A DNA stretch of 64,000 nucleotides from positions 729,501-793,500 of the forward strand of contig BRXU01000004.1 in NCBI GenBank assembly GCA_030267565.1. The letters run 5' to 3'. Position 1 is the first letter of the stretch, and each line of letters begins with the position of its first letter. This DNA is from Pleodorina starrii. Taxonomy: Eukaryota; Chlorophyta; Chlorophyceae; Chlamydomonadales; Volvocaceae. The notes under the pieces are model-generated. The model was not told where the DNA came from and searched no databases. It worked only from the letters and a program-made list of their open reading frames with translations. The translations under genes and the position numbers were made by a program. Shown here piece after piece: positions 45,860 through 59,150 of the stretch.

Positions 45860-48391
45860 CTGTACGTATGAAAAACCAAAGCGAGGCGGCCGATGGGGCG
45901 CGTAAGCACATGCATGCTATGAATCAAGTAAGCCCTTATCAACGAAGGGGCTCGCTCCCAGCAAGCAGTTTTCGCGTGTCAAATCGCTCCATTCTGCTTC
46001 TAGTAACTGCAAACCGCAGCCATCCGCATATATACAGAGCGACAAAACCCGGTGCGCTTGCAAACGGACTCACGTTGCGACGACGTGCTGAGCGCGAATG
46101 GCAATCATCGTGACGATGATGAAACAGCCGAGGAAAGGCTTTTTACAGATGAGGCGATAAAGAAGGTGCAAGAGAAAATTACAAAAAGAACAGCAAGAAG
46201 AAAAGGAGGTGTGGATGGTGATGACAGTGTTCACTATCGACGAGGCTTTGGGAGGGAAGAAGTTCGTAGCTCCTGCGCCAAAGTCTGGAGATAATTGATA
46301 TACGATTAAACTGGGCCTTTCACTTCAGAAGAGTCACCTGTTTCGCATTGTGTTCCGTACTCGTACGGCAGTTTACGTACATACGGCGGGCGGTTTTCAT
46401 AGCATGGGCGTCGCGAGTTTTAGCCGAAACTGATGGTTTTGGCCGCGTGGTCTCTTTTGCCGAGATAAATTAATATTACCTGAGGCAAAAAGAACGCAAG
46501 GGATGAAACCGGCATTGCTTTGCATGTGTGCAGGCAGGCCAGGCGGGGTGAAGCAAAGCGGAGCGAAGACGGTGCGGGGGGTGGGGGATGGAGGTGGCGG
46601 GGATGAAGCGATCGAGGGGTTGACAGGCAGGGTTTCGGGCAGGTGCGTGCATGCCTGCATGTATATGACGACGTGGAACAGCACCAAACAGCACAACGAA
46701 GGGCGCCTTGCAGCTGAATCTCGTTACAGCTGCGTGGGCCTTGTGTAATTGTATTGCTGACGGACGCTGTGGCAACCGCAAAGCTGTCATCGTGCGTCCG
46801 TCGCCTCGGACGGCGCTCTCGGCAGCAGGCCTTACTACTTGATTGTGAACGCACGTCCCACGCAAGCGAACGTAATCATATCATTATAATTAACCCAAGT
46901 TGTTGTCACGATCGATCGATCCATCCACGCACCTCCTGGCGTGCGTCCTGTTGGAACGCGAAGGCACCGCCTCACTCCACTTTGGCCATCCCCTCAAAGG
47001 CCCTCGATCGCTTACGAAAAGGTGAGGAGAAATTTTAGGAAGCACCAGTTGCATTGTCGTGGAACTGCGATTAATATCTACCGTTCCGGAAGCAGTTAAA
47101 AGCTGTCAAGCAACACAATGATCTATCTTTAGTAGGTTGACAAGCGCTTTGCAGTAAGGATTGCCTCAGGAGTTGCCAGGTTCGTTGCCGCACGTTTTTC
47201 GGTGGTTTCGGAGCGAGCGGCTGCGCCTGCCTAACTTTCAGCCAGCCAGGGCAATCTGCCTACCAGACGACGGTTCTGCTACTGGACCGCCGGGATATAT
47301 ATTACTGACCACACCAACGGCATATCCGCTGATGAGCGCCAAGCAAGCATAGCAAGGGGCGCCGACGCGGCATGTAGGGCTCCACAACAACAGAAACAAC
47401 GAATGCATGGGCGACGGATGTTGGTCATGCAGCTACGGCGATGCTGCTGGGCTGACATTCGTTTACGTTGCGGGTGTGCGGTGTGTACGGAGAAGTGCGT
47501 GGCCAGCGAGAGAATCGATGCATGGTAGCGCACTAATGGGTTTACATTGCGTACGTCGACACAAGCAGCTAGCAGCAGCCATTCACCGTCGGCCCGTTCC
47601 CATGCAGCAGATAGAGATAGAGCCCATCAAAAACGGAAACCAAGTCAAACGGCGCGCACATGTTCACAAGCACGCAAGCACCCTACAGGCTGCGCCCGCT
47701 GCCCAGCAAGCAACAACTCCCCATACATTCACTTGATGACGACGGATTCTACGGCAAATGAGTTTGCTTTGCCGTGTATGGACTTCGCCGCACTGCGGAT
47801 GGAAGGGAAAGTACGACGGGCCGCCGCACGCGCGCAGCAGAAGCAACAGCATGGACGGATGAGAAACCCATCGCTCGATTGTCGGCGCGCCCGTCGTCTG
47901 TCCGCACAACCAGCTAACGGCGCTGGATGGGCGGGGCCGGATTGCAGCTAACGAATCATTCCGCTTGGCAGTCTCATGCATGTATGGTGGCCACGCGCAC
48001 GTGCTAACCATATAATAATACCTGCCGCATGGCGGCCGTCGTTCATTCATTCGTTGCATGTTCACTGTCCAGTAACACGTTCAACGAACACATCTACCCT
48101 TGCCGCGCATGTTCAGAACACGCACGCACGCAGCGGCCAATCACAGCTGTACCCTCGTATAGCTAGAACCCGCCGCTTGGCTCCCCTTATTACTTCATAG
48201 ATCTGCTGCACGCTACGATAACTGATCATTCACTCCATACACGCATCCATTTGCCCCCTTTCTATATTTATTCTCGTCACCGGCCAGCTCCTTACGGAAT
48301 CGTACTCGTAATAAACCCTTACATCTACGTTCAACGGTAGGGTGCGTGTTCCGTCCCCTCCCTAACCCTAAGACACATCCCACCCATCCGT
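45860..48391. other. Array spacer between G3 and G4
   Basis: Near-identical to the G2-G3 spacer. No supported gene. Confidence 0.5.
48319..48323 (-). terminator. TGTAA poly(A) signal of G4
   Basis: TTACA on the plus strand, 69 bp beyond the G4 stop. Confidence 0.65.
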
Positions 48392-49981
48392 CTACATCAT
48401 CAGGTGGCGCAGCACGCAGGCGCGGACAGCGGCCTTGATGCGCGAAGCAATCTTGGACCGCAGCTTGCAGACAGCGCTCTTGGCGGCCTTGGTCCGGCTG
48501 CTGCCGCTCTCCGCCGCCAGCAGCTCGGCGCCACCCGGCTGCTCCTCCGGCTCCACACACAACGAGTCCGAGAGCTGGACGCTGCTGTGGGCCACCGAGC
48601 GGCGGCAGACAGCCGGGGACGCGATGTCAGTCTCCTCCTCCTCCTCCTCCTCCTCCGCCTCGTCCTCGCCCTCCTCCTCCGCCACCTCCTCCTCCTCTTC
48701 CGGCTCCCACTCCACCTCCAGCCGGGTCAGCTCCAGCCGGCACTCTGCGGCGCTGCGCGGTGAGGCGCACACCTCGGGAGCGCCCATGGACAGACCCGCC
48801 GAGGTCCTCGCCTCGTTCTCCCAGTGCTGCCCCAGCTGACCCACCAGCCGCTCGGCCCGCTGCGGGCTGGCGACAACAGCAGCGACGACAGCGGCAGGGC
48901 TGCTGATTGCTGGCGGCGGCGGCGGCGCGGTAGGCTCGGCGGCGGCGGCCTGCTGGGGCCGGGCGGCGGGCCGCACCAGTTGGCCACAGCCCTCGGCAGC
49001 AGCCGCAGTGGGGAGCTGCGCAAACTGATGCGCAATCCCCCAGTCGGGACACACCGCACCGCCGGCCGCCGTGGAGGGCCTCGTCTCCTGCTGGCGCAGC
49101 TCCCTCGTGGGTGCGCGCGGCGACTCCTTGCTCCACACGGGACTCGGGAAACTGCTGCTGGAGACCGAATCCGCCGGCGAGCAAACATCCTGCATGCATG
49201 GGCGGCGGGAGCGCGAATGGGCACACGCACGTATACGTAAGACGACATGAGCCAGCAGGGTAAATAGCTTGTGCTGAGGACAACGCCAATCGCGGGACGC
49301 TGATAAATATAAATAAACGAAAAATACACTGCCGTAGCGGAGGGCGGGGTGAAAGATCACGCGCGCCCCGCCGCCCCGCTGCCCTCCCTCGCTCCAAACA
49401 GGGATGCATGGCTCGCCCTCGCCTGCTGTGCGTTCTCCGGAAACACGCGCTGTAATTACGGCGCAAAAGATTCCGCACAGCATAATCAGAGCCTTGTTAT
49501 TACACGCGCGCATACACTCGCATACATGCACTCACCGGCTGCTGGGTGTCCTCGACGGACTGGGGGATGGTGAGCTTGAGGCCGCGGGTCTGGAGAGTCA
49601 ACCTTGACACCACGAGGGAAAACGTGGGCCTGCATGCGATCGAGGAACCACAGCACAGACAGGCAGCAGGCAGCAGGGGAAGGTCGGTTAGTTCACAGCA
49701 ACGAGCGGAGAGCGTAACGATGGCGGTCGAGGTAGGCGGGGAAGGACATCAAGCAACGGGTGTGCGATGTGCGTGCATGCGATGGTGAGAGTGTGGCCCA
49801 CGGGCCGTCCGTCGACGGTCGGTCTTACGCACGAAACCACATCTACGTATCCTACCTCTGCCGCTGTGCGCCGCCGTCAGTTTGGTTGGTCGTTGTCGCC
49901 GCCTTTGCAGACAAGGTGGCACACTGAAGTAGACACCGGTCATTGAAGGCGATGTCCTTGGGGTATGTGACCCGCGAAGTC
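48392..49981 (-). CDS. G4: array gene of unknown function
   Basis: Exons 49981-49856, 49629-49536 and 49189-48392. Differs from G3 mainly by one added Glu codon in the acidic tract. Open throughout with conserved splice sites. Confidence 0.7.
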
Positions 49982-52529
49982 CTGTACGTATGAAAAACCA
50001 AAGCGAGGCGGCCGATGGGGCGCGTAAGCACATGCATGCTATGAATCAAGTAAGCCCTTATCAACGAAGGGGCTCGCTCCCAGCAAGCAGTTTTCGCGTG
50101 TCAAATCGCTCCATTCTGCTTCTAGTAACTGCAAACCGCAGCCATCCGCATATATACAGAGCGACAAAACCCGGTGCGCTTGCAAACGGACTCACGTTGC
50201 GACGACGTGCTGAGCGCGAATGGCAATCATCGTGACGATGATGAAACAGCCGAGGAAAGGCTTTTTACAGATGAGGCGATAAAGAAGGTGCAAGAGAAAA
50301 TTACAAAAAGAACAGCAAGAAGAAAAGGAGGTGTGGATGGTGATGACAGTGTTCACTATCGACGAGGCTTTGGGAGGGAAGAAGTTCGTAGCTCCTGCGC
50401 CAAAGTCTGGAGATAATTGATATACGATTAAACTGGGCCTTTCACTTCAGAAGAGTCACCTGTTTCGCATTGTGTTCCGTACTCGTACGGCAGTTTACGT
50501 ACATACGGCGGGCGGTTTTCATAGCATGGGCGTCGCGAGTTTTAGCCGAAACTGATGGTTTTGGCCGCGTGGTCTCTTTTGCCGAGATAAATTAATATTA
50601 CCTGAGGCAAAAAGAACGCAAGGGATGAAACCGGCATTGCTTTGCATGTGTGCAGGCAGGCCAGGCGGGGTGAAGCAAAGCGGAGCGAAGACGGTGCGGG
50701 GGGTGGGGGATGGAGGTGGCGGGGATGAAGCGATCGAGGGGTTGACAGGCAGGGTTTCGGGCAGGTGCGTGCATGCCTGCATGTATATGACGACGTGGAA
50801 CAGCACCAAACAGCACAACGAAGGGCGCCTTGCAGCTGAATCTCGTTACAGCTGCGTGGGCCTTGTGTAATTGTATTGCTGACGGACGCTGTGGCAACCG
50901 CAAAGCTGTCATCGTGCGTCCGTCGCCTCGGACGGCGCTCTCGGCAGCAGGCCTTACTACTTGATTGTGAACGCACGTCCCACGCAAGCGAACGTAATCA
51001 TATCATTATAATTAACCCAAGTTGTTGTCACGATCGATCGATCCATCCACGCACCTCCTGGCGTGCGTCCTGTTGGAACGCGAAGGCACCGCCTCACTCC
51101 ACTTTGGCCATCCCCTCAAAGGCCCTCGATCGCTTACGAAAAGGTGAGGAGAAATTTTAGGAAGCACCAGTTGCATTGTCGTGGAACTGCGATTAATATC
51201 TACCGTTCCGGAAGCAGTTAAAAGCTGTCAAGCAACACAATGATCTATCTTTAGTAGGTTGACAAGCGCTTTGCAGTAAGGATTGCCTCAGGAGTTGCCA
51301 GGTTCGTTGCCGCACGTTTTTCGGTGGTTTCGGAGCGAGCGGCTGCGCCTGCCTAACTTTCAGCCAGCCAGGGCAATCTGCCTACCAGACGACGGTTCTG
51401 CTACTGGACCGCCGGGATATATATTACTGACCACACCAACGGCATATCCGCCTCCCAAGGCTGATGAGCGCCAAGCAAGCATAGCAAGGGGCGCCGACGC
51501 GGCATGTAGGGCTCCACAACAGCAGAAACAACGAATGCATGGGCGACGGATGTTGGTCATGCAGCTACGGCGATCTGCTGGGCTGTCATTCGTTTACGTT
51601 GCGGGTGTGCGGTGTGTACGGAGAAGTGCGTGGCCAGCGAGAGAATCGATGCATGGTAGCGCACTAATGGGTTTACATTGCGTACGTCGACACAAGCAGC
51701 TAGCAGCAGCCATTCACCGTCGGCCCGTTCCCATGCAGCAGATAGAGATAGAGCCCATCAAAAACGGAAACCAAGTCAAACGGCGCGCACATGTTCACAA
51801 GCACGCAAGCACCCTACAGGCTGCGCCCGCTGCCCAGCAAGCAACAACTCCCCATACATTCACTTGATGACGACGGATTCTACGGCAAATGAGTTTGCTT
51901 TGCCGTGTATGGACTTCGCCGCACTGCGGATGGAAGGGAAAGTACGACGGGCCGCCGCACGCGCGCAGCAGAAGCAACAGCATGGACGGATGAGAAACCC
52001 ATCGCTCGATTGTCGGCGCGCCCGTCGTCTGTCCGCACAACCAGCTAACGGCGCTGGATGGGCGGGGCCGGATTGCAGCTAACGAATCATTCCGCTTGGC
52101 AGTCTCATGCATGTATGGTGGCCACGCGCACGTGCTAACCATATAATAATACCTGCCGCATGGCGGCCGTCGTTCATTCATTCGTTGCATGTTCACTGTC
52201 CAGTAACACGTTCAACGAACACATCTACCCTTGCCGCGCATGTTCAGAACACGCACGCACGCAGCGGCCAATCACAGCTGTACCCTCGTATAGCTAGAAC
52301 CCGCCGCTTGGCTCCCCTTATTACTTCATAGATCTGCTGCACGCTACGATAACTGATCATTCACTCCATACACGCATCCATTTGCCACCTTTCCATATTT
52401 ATTCTCGTCACCGGCAAGCTCCGGCGGACGGAATCGTACGTACTCATAATAACCCCATACATCTACGTTCGACGGTAGGGTGCGTGTTCCGTCCCCTCCC
52501 TAACCCTAAGACACATCCCACCCATCCGT
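49982..52529. other. Array spacer between G4 and G5
   Basis: G1-G4 type at its left, switching towards the G5 type at its right: near 51450 it has the extra CCTCCCAAGG seen in G5-G6 spacers. This mosaic suggests recombination or gene conversion between unit types. Confidence 0.55.
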
Positions 52530-54240
52530 CTACATCATCAGGTGGCGCAGCACGCAGGCGCGAACAGCGGCCTTGATGCGCGAAGCAATCTTGGACCGCA
52601 GCTTGCGGACAGCGCTCTTGGCGGCCTTGGTCCGGCTGCTGCCGCTCTCCGCCGCCGCCAGCAGCTCGGCGCCACCCGGCTGCTCCTCCGGCTCCACACA
52701 CAACGAGTCCGAGAGCTGGACGCTGCTGTGGGCCACCGAGCGGCAGCAGACAGCCGGGGACGCGATGTCATCAGACTCCTCCTCCTCCTCCTCCTCCTCC
52801 GCCTCCTCTTCCGGCTCCCACTCCACCTCCACCCGGGTCAGCTCCAGCCGGCACTCAGCGGCGCTGCGCGGTGAGGCGCACACCTCGGGAGCGCCCATGG
52901 ACAGACCCGCCGAGGTCCTCGCCTCCTTCTCCCAGTGCTGCCCCAGCTGACCCACCAGCCGCTCGGCCCGCTGCGGGCTGGCGACAACAGCAGCGACGAC
53001 GACAGCGGCAGCGCTGCAGATGGCTGGCGGCGGCGGCGGCGCGGTAGGCTCGGCGGCGGCGGCCTGCTGGGGTCGGGCGGCGGGCCGCACCAGTTGGCCA
53101 CAGCCCTCGGCAGCAGCCGCAGTGGGGAGCTGCGCAAACTGATGCGCAATCCCCCAGTCGGGACACACCGCACCGCCGGCCGTCGAGGGCCTCGTCTCCT
53201 GTTGGCGCAGCTCCCTCGTGGGTGCGCGCGGCGACTCCTTGCTCCACACGGGACTCGGGAAACTGCTGCTCGAGACCGAATCAGCCGGAGAGCAAACATC
53301 CTGCATGCATACGCATGGGCGGCGGGCGAGAGAATGGGCACACGCACGTATACGTAAGACGATATGAGCCAGCAGGGTACGTAAATAGCTTGTGCTGAGG
53401 ACAACGTACGTCAATCGCGGGATGCTGATAAATATAAATAAACGGCAAATACACTGCCGTAGCGGAGGGCGGGGTGAAAGATCACGCGCGCCCCGCCGCC
53501 CCGCTGCCCTCCCTCGCTCCAAACAGGGATGCATGGCTCGCCCTCGCCTGCTGTGCGTTCTCCGGAAACACGCGCTGTAATTACGGCGCAAAAGATTCCG
53601 CACAGCATAATCAGAGCCTTGTTATTACACGCGCACATACACGCACGCACGCATGCACTCACCGGCTGCTGGGTGTCCTCGACGGACTGGGGGATGGTGA
53701 GCTTGAGGCCGCGGGTCTGGAGAGTCAACTTTGACACCACGAGGGGCAACGTGGGCCTGCATGCGATCGAGGAACCACAGCACAGGCAGGAAGCAGGGGA
53801 AGTTCGGTTAGTTCACAGCAACGAGCGGAGCGTAACGATGGCGGTCGAGGTACGTAGGCGGGGAAGGACATCAAGCAACGGGTGTGCGATGTGCGTGCAT
53901 GCGCAGCATATCATCAGAGCGTGGCATATCGAGGTTGGTGCACTGGATATTCTTTATTTGCAGTGCCTTTCGTCCCCTGCCTCAGTCGATCCATCCGTCC
54001 TACCGTATCCTCCCGCACGCACGCACGCACGCAAGTAAGTCCGCTGGTGCGTGTGTGTGTGGCCCGCGAGCCGTCCGACGGTCGGCCTTCCTTACAAAAC
54101 CACATCTCTCCTACCTCTGCCGCTGTGCGCCGCCGTCAGTTTGGTTGGTCGTTGTCGCCGCCTTTGCAGACAAGGTGGCACACTGAAGTAGACACCGGTC
54201 ATTGAAGGCGATGTCCTTGGGGTATGTGACCCGCGAAGTC
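52530..54240 (-). CDS. G5: array gene of unknown function
   Basis: Exons 54240-54115, 53756-53663 and 53300-52530. The Glu tract is shorter than in G2 and one Ala is added in the LLAAAESG segment. Intron 1 is ~130 bp longer than in G2-G4. The upstream in-frame ATG of G2-G4 is destroyed by a 4-bp deletion, so if that ATG is the true start, G5 and G6 are impaired. The TGTAA downstream signal is changed to TGTAT. Confidence 0.62.
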
Positions 54241-57200
54241 CTGTACGTATGAAAAACCAACGCGAGGCGGCCGATGGAGCGCGTAAGCACATGCTATGAA
54301 TCAAGTAAGGGGCTCGCTCCCAGTTTTTGCGTGTCAAATCGCTCCATTCTGCTTCTAGTAACTGCAAACCGCAGCCATCCGCATATATACAGAGCGACAA
54401 AACCCGCCGGTGCGCTCGCTTGCAAACGGACTCACGTTGCGACGACGTGCTGAGCGCGAATGACAATCATCGTGATGATGATGAAACAGCCGAGGAAAGG
54501 CTTTTTACAGATGAGGCGATAAAGTAGGTGCAGGCGATAAAGTAGGTGCAAGAGACAATTGCAAAAAGAACAGCAAGAAGAAAAGGACTGGATGGTGACA
54601 GTGTTCACTGTATCGACGAGGCTTTATTTCTGCGCTCAAGTCTGGAGATAATTGATATACAATTAAACTGGGCATTTCACTTCAGAAGTGGAAACTGTTT
54701 CGCATTGTGTTCCGTACTCGTACGGCGGTTTACGTACATACGGCGGGCGGTTTTCATAGCATGGACGTCACGAGTTTTAGCTGAAACTGATGGTTTTGGC
54801 TGCGTGATCTCTTTTGTCGAGATAAATTGTTCATGAAGCAAAAAGAACGCAAGGGATGAGACCGGCATTGCTTTGCATGCGCGCAGGCACGCAGGCCAGG
54901 TGAAGCAAAGCAAAGCGCGCCAATCAAGACACCTCGCGGCACCTGCATATATCGATACCGCAAATGCCGCGTCCTCTTCCTCGACATTGACCACAAGCCC
55001 CCTCAAACCCGCCCTCCACGGTGAAAGTCTCCACGCACGGATCCTGATGCGTGCCCCAGTCGCCCGCGCGCCCTCCGCTCCCTAGGTTCGTTCGTTCGAT
55101 CGCTCGCTCCCCATCCCATCAGTTCGCATGCCCCCTCATCCCCATCTATCCTATCCATCCTATCCACCCCCTAATCCTCCCCCTCAACACGTCCGTACCA
55201 ACCGCATTGCCGCTTTGACCTACGCTAGTCTTCGTTCGGTTTCGCAGCCTGATGACATGCATCGCACCTGGGAAAGCCCACGTCGCGTCGTCACGCCAGC
55301 AGCAGGTAGGGTAGCTAGATAGGCGGCAGTGGGTTGATGATGCCCACACGCACGTATACCACCTTGCCGCCCGCCATCCGTCCAGCGCGCGGCCATCCAG
55401 CAGCAGCGTATGTATTGCTCGGATAAGCTAGGGCGGCTCATGCATTATTAGCTGTCAGCATCCTTGTCGGTTGAGAAGCCAGCACATCTAGCTATCTTCT
55501 TTCATGTATGTATGTGTCGCGCGGCAAGTTGCCGCGCCGGGAGCGCGCGAACTTGGACGAGGACGGTGCGGGGGGTGGGGGATGGAGGTGGCGGGGAGGA
55601 AGCGATCGAGGGGTTGACAGGCAGGGTTTCGGGCAGGTGCGTGCGTGCCTGCATGTATATGACGACGTGGAACAGCACCAAACAGCAGAACGAAGGGCGC
55701 CTTGCAGCTGAATCTCGTTACAGCTGCGTGGGCCTTATGTAATTGTATTGCTGACGGACGCTGTGGCAACCGCGAAGCTGTCATCGTGCGTCCGTCGCCT
55801 CGGACGGCGCTCTCGGCAGCAGGCCTTACTACTTGATTGTGAACGCACGTCCCACGCAAGCGAACGTAATCATATCATTATAATTAACCCAAGTTGTTGT
55901 CACGATCGATCGATCCATCCACGCACCTCCTGGCGTGCGTCCTGTTGGAACGCGAAGGCACCGCCTCACTCCACTTTGGCCATCCCCTCCGAGGTCCTCG
56001 ATCGCTTACGAAAAGGTGAGGAGAAATTTTAGGAAGCACCAGTTGCATTGTCGGAGAACGTTAGGCCGTGTCCTCATTTCGAAAGGCGCCAGTGAAACTG
56101 CGATTAATATCTATCGTTCCGGAAGCAGTTAAAAGCTGTCAAGCAACGCTATGATCTATCTTTAGTAAGTTGACAAGCGCTTTGCAGTAAGGATTGCCTC
56201 AGGAGTTGCCAGGTTCGTTGCCGCACATTTTTCGCTGGTTTCGGAGCGAGCGGCTGCGCCTGCCTAACTTTCAGCCAGCCAGGGCAATCTGCCTACCAGA
56301 CGACGGTTCTGCTACTGGACCGCCGGGATATATATTACTGACCACACCAACGGCATATCCGCCTCCCAAGGCTGATGAGCGCCAAGCAAGCATAGCAAGG
56401 GGCGCCGACGCGGCATGTAGGGCTCCACAACAGCAGAAACAACGAATGCATGGGCTTCGGATGTTGGTCATGAAGCTACGGCGAGGCTGCTGGGCTGACA
56501 TTCGTTTACGTTGCGGGTGTGCGGTGTGTACGGAGAAGTGCGTGGCCAGCGAGAGAATCGATGCATGGTAGCGCACTAATGGGTTTACATTGCGTACGTC
56601 GAAACAAGCAGCCACGCAGTCACCGTCGGCCCGTTCCCATGCAGCAGATAGAGATAGAGCCCATCGAAAACGGAAACCAACGAAGTCAAACGGCACGCAC
56701 ATGTTCACAAGCACGCAAGCACCCTACAGGCTGCGCCCGCTGCCCAGCAAGCAACAACTCCCCATTCATTCACTAGATGACGACGGATTCTACGGCAAAT
56801 GAGTTTGCTTTGCCGTGTATGGACTTCGCCGCACTGCGGATGGAAGGGAAAGTACGACGGGCCGCCGCACGCGCGCAGCAGAAGCAACAGCATGGACGGA
56901 TGAGAAACCCATCGCTCGATTGTCGGCGCGCCCGTCGTCTGTCCGCACAACCAGCTAACGGCGCTGGATGGGCGGGGCCGGATTGCAGCTAACGAATCAT
57001 TCCGCTTGGCAGTCTCATGCATGTATGGTGGCCACGCGCACGTGCTAACCATATAATAATACCTGCCGCATGGCGGCCGTCGTTCATTCATTCGTTGCAT
57101 GTTCACTGTCCAGTAACACGTTCAACGAACACATCTACCCTTGCCGCGCATGTTCAGAACACGCACGCACGCAGCGGCCAATCACAGCTGTACCCTCGTA

Positions 57201-57439
57201 TAGCTAGAACCCGCCGCTTGGCTCCCCTTATTACTTCATAGATCTGCTGCACGCTACGATAACTGATCATTCACTCCATACACGCATCCATTTGCCACCT
57301 TTCCATATTTATTCTCGTCACCGGCAAGCTCCGGCGGACGGAATCGTACGTACTCATAATAACCCCATACATCTACGTTCGACGGTAGGGTGCGTGTTCC
57401 GTCCCCTCCCTAACCCTAAGACACATCCCACCCATCCGT
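54241..57439. other. Long array spacer between G5 and G6
   Basis: Contains ~650 bp at 54911-55560 that G1-G4 spacers lack and another ~43-bp gain near 56053-56096. No domain-bearing frame in the extra DNA. Confidence 0.55.
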
Positions 57440-59150
57440 CTACATCATCAGGTGGCGCAGCACGCAGGCGCGAACAGCGGCCTTGATGCGCGAAGCAATC
57501 TTGGACCGCAGCTTGCGGACAGCGCTCTTGGCGGCCTTGGTCCGGCTGCTGCCGCTCTCCGCCGCCGCCAGCAGCTCGGCGCCACCCGGCTGCTCCTCCG
57601 GCTCCACACACAACGAGTCCGAGAGCTGGACGCTGCTGTGGGCCACCGAGCGGCAGCAGACAGCCGGGGACGCGATGTCATCAGACTCCTCCTCCTCCTC
57701 CTCCTCCTCCGCCTCCTCTTCCGGCTCCCACTCCACCTCCACCCGGGTCAGCTCCAGCCGGCACTCAGCGGCGCTGCGCGGTGAGGCGCACACCTCGGGA
57801 GCGCCCATGGACAGACCCGCCGAGGTCCTCGCCTCCTTCTCCCAGTGCTGCCCCAGCTGACCCACCAGCCGCTCGGCCCGCTGCGGGCTGGCGACAACAG
57901 CAGCGACGACGACAGCGGCAGCGCTGCAGATGGCTGGCGGCGGCGGCGGCGCGGTAGGCTCGGCGGCGGCGGCCTGCTGGGGTCGGGCGGCGGGCCGCAC
58001 CAGTTGGCCACAGCCCTCGGCAGCAGCCGCAGTGGGGAGCTGCGCAAACTGATGCGCAATCCCCCAGTCGGGACACACCGCACCGCCGGCCGTCGAGGGC
58101 CTCGTCTCCTGTTGGCGCAGCTCCCTCGTGGGTGCGCGCGGCGACTCCTTGCTCCACACGGGACTCGGGAAACTGCTGCTCGAGACCGAATCAGCCGGAG
58201 AGCAAACATCCTGCATGCATACGCATGGGCGGCGGGCGAGAGAATGGGCACACGCACGTATACGTAAGACGATATGAGCCAGCAGGGTACGTAAATAGCT
58301 TGTGCTGAGGACAACGTACGTCAATCGCGGGATGCTGATAAATATAAATAAACGGCAAATACACTGCCGTAGCGGAGGGCGGGGTGAAAGATCACGCGCG
58401 CCCCGCCGCCCCGCTGCCCTCCCTCGCTCCAAACAGGGATGCATGGCTCGCCCTCGCCTGCTGTGCGTTCTCCGGAAACACGCGCTGTAATTACGGCGCA
58501 AAAGATTCCGCACAGCATAATCAGAGCCTTGTTATTACACGCGCACATACACGCACGCACGCATGCACTCACCGGCTGCTGGGTGTCCTCGACGGACTGG
58601 GGGATGGTGAGCTTGAGGCCGCGGGTCTGGAGAGTCAACTTTGACACCACGAGGGGCAACGTGGGCCTGCATGCGATCGAGGAACCACAGCACAGGCAGG
58701 AAGCAGGGGAAGTTCGGTTAGTTCACAGCAACGAGCGGAGCGTAACGATGGCGGTCGAGGTACGTAGGCGGGGAAGGACATCAAGCAACGGGTGTGCGAT
58801 GTGCGTGCATGCGCAGCATATCATCAGAGCGTGGCATATCGAGGTTGGTGCACTGGATATTCTTTATTTGCAGTGCCTTTCGTCCCCTGCCTCAGTCGAT
58901 CCATCCGTCCTACCGTATCCTCCCGCACGCACGCACGCACGCAAGTAAGTCCGCTGGTGCGTGTGTGTGTGGCCCGCGAGCCGTCCGACGGTCGGCCTTC
59001 CTTACAAAACCACATCTCTCCTACCTCTGCCGCTGTGCGCCGCCGTCAGTTTGGTTGGTCGTTGTCGCCGCCTTTGCAGACAAGGTGGCACACTGAAGTA
59101 GACACCGGTCATTGAAGGCGATGTCCTTGGGGTATGTGACCCGCGAAGTC
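57440..59150 (-). CDS. G6: array gene of unknown function
   Basis: Exons 59150-59025, 58666-58573 and 58210-57440, a near-perfect copy of G5 displaced by 4910 bp. The only sizeable difference I see is a 23-bp gain in its spacer near 59540. Same loss of upstream ATG and TGTAA as G5. Confidence 0.62.
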
